Source of the DNA: an uncultured Alphaproteobacteria bacterium
GTDB lineage: Bacteria > Pseudomonadota > Alphaproteobacteria > Rhodobacterales > Rhodobacteraceae
Direction of reading: 5' to 3'
DNA length: 6,595 bases
Assembly (NCBI GenBank): GCA_902580265.1
Contig: CACHJY010000043.1
Location: 1 to 6,595, forward strand
Numbering within the stretch: the stretch's first letter is position 1; the number at the start of each line of letters is the position of its first letter. The notes under the pieces were generated by a model. It was not told the origin of the DNA. It was given only the letters and a program-made list of their open reading frames with translations, and made no database searches. Positions 4,909 through 6,595 of the stretch are shown here, one piece after another. The position numbers and the translations under genes are program-made.

Positions 4909-6380
4909 AGAAATATGACCTATATATAAACGGTAATTGGCAAAAACCTTCTTCAGGAAATTATTTTGAATCTGACAATCCATATAGTGGAGAGATATGG
5001 GCAGAGATTGCTAGAGGTAATGGAGAAGATGTGAATCTTGCAGTATTATCAGCTAAGAATGCTTTTGAAGACCATTGGGAACCTATGAAACCAACTGAGA
5101 GAGGAAAAATCTTAGTTCAGCTAGCAGAACTTATTGAAAGAGAAGCACCGAGGCTTGGTGAAATAGAGGTAAAAGATAATGGAAAACTTTTTGCTGAAAT
5201 GGGGGCGCAAACAAAGTATCTTGCAGAGTGGTACAGGTATTTTGGGGGTCTAGCCGATAAGGTTGAAGGGTCCGTAATTCCTATCGATAAGCCAGGAATG
5301 CTAAACTACACTAAATTCGAGCCTTTCGGGGTAGTTGGACTTATTACTCCATGGAACTCCCCTCTCCTTTTACTAGCCTGGAAGTTGGCTCCTGCACTAG
5401 CAGCAGGAAACACAGCAGTTATAAAACCAAGCGAATTCACGTCTGCTTCAACTCTTGAGTTTATGAACCTGGTTGAAGAGGCAGGTTTCCCTAATGGAGT
5501 TATTAATTGTGTAACTGGATATGGCCTAGAGGTAGGACAACCTTTAGTCGATCATAAAGATGTGAGCAAGATCGCATTCACTGGGTCAGATGTTTCAGGG
5601 CAAAAAATATATGAAAGTGCAGCGAAAAAAATTATGCCTGTAACATTAGAATTGGGAGGAAAATCTCCAAACATCGTTTTTAATGACGCTGACATGGATG
5701 CTGCGGTTATGGGAGTGATTTCAGGCATCTTTGCCGCTACCGGCCAAACGTGTATAGCTGGCTCAAGACTACTTCTCCATGAAGACATACATGACGAATT
5801 TGTTTCCAAATTAGTATCAGTTGCCAAAGAGGCCTCAATTGGCGACCCAATGAAAGAAACTACTAATGTTGGACCGGTAACTACTGAACCACAGTTCAAA
5901 AAGATTATTGATTATATCAATATAGCAAAAACTGAGGGCGCTACATGTGTCTTAGGAGGAAACAAATATAATGGACCTGGTTCAAAAGGAAACAGATTTG
6001 TAGAACCAACAATTTTTACTGATGTAAAAAACAATATGAGAATTGCTCAAGAAGAAGTATTCGGGCCAGTTCTATCAATTATTCGCTTTAAAGATGAAGC
6101 GGAAGCTATCAAGATTGGCAATGATATTCTTTTTGGCCTTGCTGCGGGCGTTTGGACAAGCAATATAGGTAGAGCTCTTAGAATGACCGACAAGCTAAAA
6201 GCTGGCACCATTTGGGTTAACACCTATAGAGCAGTGAGTTATATGTCTCCTTTTGGAGGCTACAAAAGATCAGGTCAAGGTCGTGAAAGTGGGCAAGAGT
6301 GTATAAAAGAATTTCTAGAAACAAAGTCAGTATGGATTAGCCATGAAACATCCACAGCAAATCCATTTATAATTAAATAG
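4905..6380 (+). CDS. NAD(P)+-dependent aldehyde dehydrogenase
   Basis: The enzyme oxidises an aldehyde to its carboxylic acid in the cytoplasm using NAD+ or NADP+. Its 491 residues are the normal length and the catalytic set is complete: Asn151 in TPWNSP, Lys174 in IKPSE, the Rossmann FTGS turn (225-228), Glu249 in ELGGKSP, nucleophile Cys283 in GQTCIAGS, and Glu384/Phe386 in EEVFGPVL. The C-terminal SPFGGYKRSGQGRE (448-461) is the family's usual oligomerisation and substrate-loop region. YRAVSYMSPFGGYKRSG resembles a general class of proteobacterial aldehyde dehydrogenases, and I cannot assign a substrate. The ATG at 4905 follows a run of six G (4895-4900) that acts as the ribosome binding site, and the N-terminal YDLYINGNW is typical of the family. 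It is flanked by the divergent microprotein gene and a convergent VOC-fold gene. Confidence 0.95.
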   Translation: MKKYDLYINGNWQKPSSGNYFESDNPYSGEIWAEIARGNGEDVNLAVLSAKNAFEDHWEPMKPTERGKILVQLAELIEREAPRLGEIEVKDNGKLFAEMGAQTKYLAEWYRYFGGLADKVEGSVIPIDKPGMLNYTKFEPFGVVGLITPWNSPLLLLAWKLAPALAAGNTAVIKPSEFTSASTLEFMNLVEEAGFPNGVINCVTGYGLEVGQPLVDHKDVSKIAFTGSDVSGQKIYESAAKKIMPVTLELGGKSPNIVFNDADMDAAVMGVISGIFAATGQTCIAGSRLLLHEDIHDEFVSKLVSVAKEASIGDPMKETTNVGPVTTEPQFKKIIDYINIAKTEGATCVLGGNKYNGPGSKGNRFVEPTIFTDVKNNMRIAQEEVFGPVLSIIRFKDEAEAIKIGNDILFGLAAGVWTSNIGRALRMTDKLKAGTIWVNTYRAVSYMSPFGGYKRSGQGRESGQECIKEFLETKSVWISHETSTANPFIIK

Positions 6381-6476
6381 AAACTTTATATCAATGATTA
6401 AAGCATAGGCGACCATTACCAAGATCATAATATTTAGAATATTGCCTTTTGTACGAGTGGAGAGAGTTAACTAAAA

Positions 6477-6595
6477 CTATATTTTTTGGTGAACCTCAAT
6501 AATATTTCCATCAGGATCATAAAAAAATATTTGGTGCCAACCTGAAACTCCGATGTCACCCCAATCTGTAAAATCAACATTATTTTCCTCAAGAT
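6477..6595 (-). CDS. VOC/glyoxalase-fold protein, C-terminal fragment (runs off the right edge)
   Basis: An open minus-strand frame enters at base 6595 and ends at a TAG at 6479-6477, giving the last 38 residues. They contain SGWHQIFFYDPDGNIIEVHQ, the typical final strand of the vicinal oxygen chelate fold (glyoxalase I / dioxygenase / bleomycin-resistance superfamily). The FxDPDGNxIE pattern supplies the C-terminal metal-ligand Glu, followed by a His. Members are small metalloenzymes or binding proteins, and the substrate cannot be told from this fragment. It converges on the aldehyde dehydrogenase with a gap of about 96 bases in which I see only a weak AT-only hairpin (6429-6443) and no clear terminator. 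Confidence 0.85.
   Translation of the reverse strand, partial: LEENNVDFTDWGDIGVSGWHQIFFYDPDGNIIEVHQKI

Noticed and set aside
5552..5899. 115-codon minus-strand ORF inside the aldehyde dehydrogenase gene
   Set aside because: Antisense to a highly conserved enzyme region including the catalytic Cys; best explained by codon bias.
6429..6443. AATATT-TAG-AATATT inverted repeat after the aldehyde dehydrogenase as a terminator
   Set aside because: The stem is six A-T pairs with a three-base loop and no immediate T tract on the plus strand, too weak to call a terminator.
6381..6476. Short minus-strand frame beginning MILVMVAYALIID in the gap after the aldehyde dehydrogenase
   Set aside because: It quickly runs into antisense of the aldehyde dehydrogenase C-terminus and has no ribosome binding site.
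1..6595. Mobile element, CRISPR, toxin-antitoxin or defence system
   Set aside because: No terminal repeats, repeat arrays, transposase, integrase, nuclease or antitoxin-like motifs were found; recognised genes are housekeeping or metabolic.

Overview
The window looks like a chromosomal segment of an AT-rich Gram-negative bacterium, most likely a low-GC alphaproteobacterium. The reasons are an alphaproteobacterial-style DnaE N-terminus (MFVHL...YSLLEGAI, then GIADRGNLFGALEFS), two lipoproteins with clear lipoboxes, a DUF3833-type lipoprotein, and tight gene packing. An AT-rich streamlined marine lineage would fit, but that is a guess. I see no mobile element, CRISPR array, rRNA, tRNA or phage gene.

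Layout. The left edge (1-540, minus) is the first 180 codons of dnaE, the replicative DNA polymerase III alpha subunit. It diverges from a four-gene plus-strand cluster (641-2735): a hotdog-fold acyl-CoA thioesterase with a TTG start, a 64-residue acidic protein of unknown function, a 95-residue lipoprotein with a very strong ribosome binding site, and an M20-family zinc metallopeptidase with all expected metal ligands. Gaps of 4, 64 and 8 bases suggest co-transcription, possibly with a second promoter before the lipoprotein.

A minus-strand block (4644 down to 2736) meets this cluster tail to tail. In transcription order it holds a 32-residue single-pass membrane microprotein with a strong ribosome binding site and a promoter-like element, a DUF3833 lipoprotein, a ten-segment EamA/DMT-type transporter with a GTG start, and a 57-residue, very hydrophobic, probably two-pass ORF. 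The stop of that last ORF directly abuts the stop of the peptidase. All four products appear to be membrane or envelope proteins.

A 260-base AT-rich divergent region (4645-4904) separates this block from an NAD(P)-dependent aldehyde dehydrogenase (4905-6380, plus) with a complete catalytic set. Its start overlaps the stop of a possible 10-codon leader ORF in an ATGA arrangement. The right edge (6595 down to 6477, minus) is the C-terminal 38 residues of a VOC/glyoxalase-fold protein.

Taken together this is ordinary housekeeping and metabolic gene content: a thioesterase, peptidase, transporter and aldehyde oxidation. The least explained parts are the small ORFs (64-residue acidic protein, 95-residue lipoprotein, 57-residue and 32-residue membrane ORFs). 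I found no convincing signature of a new defence, mobile or RNA-based system.
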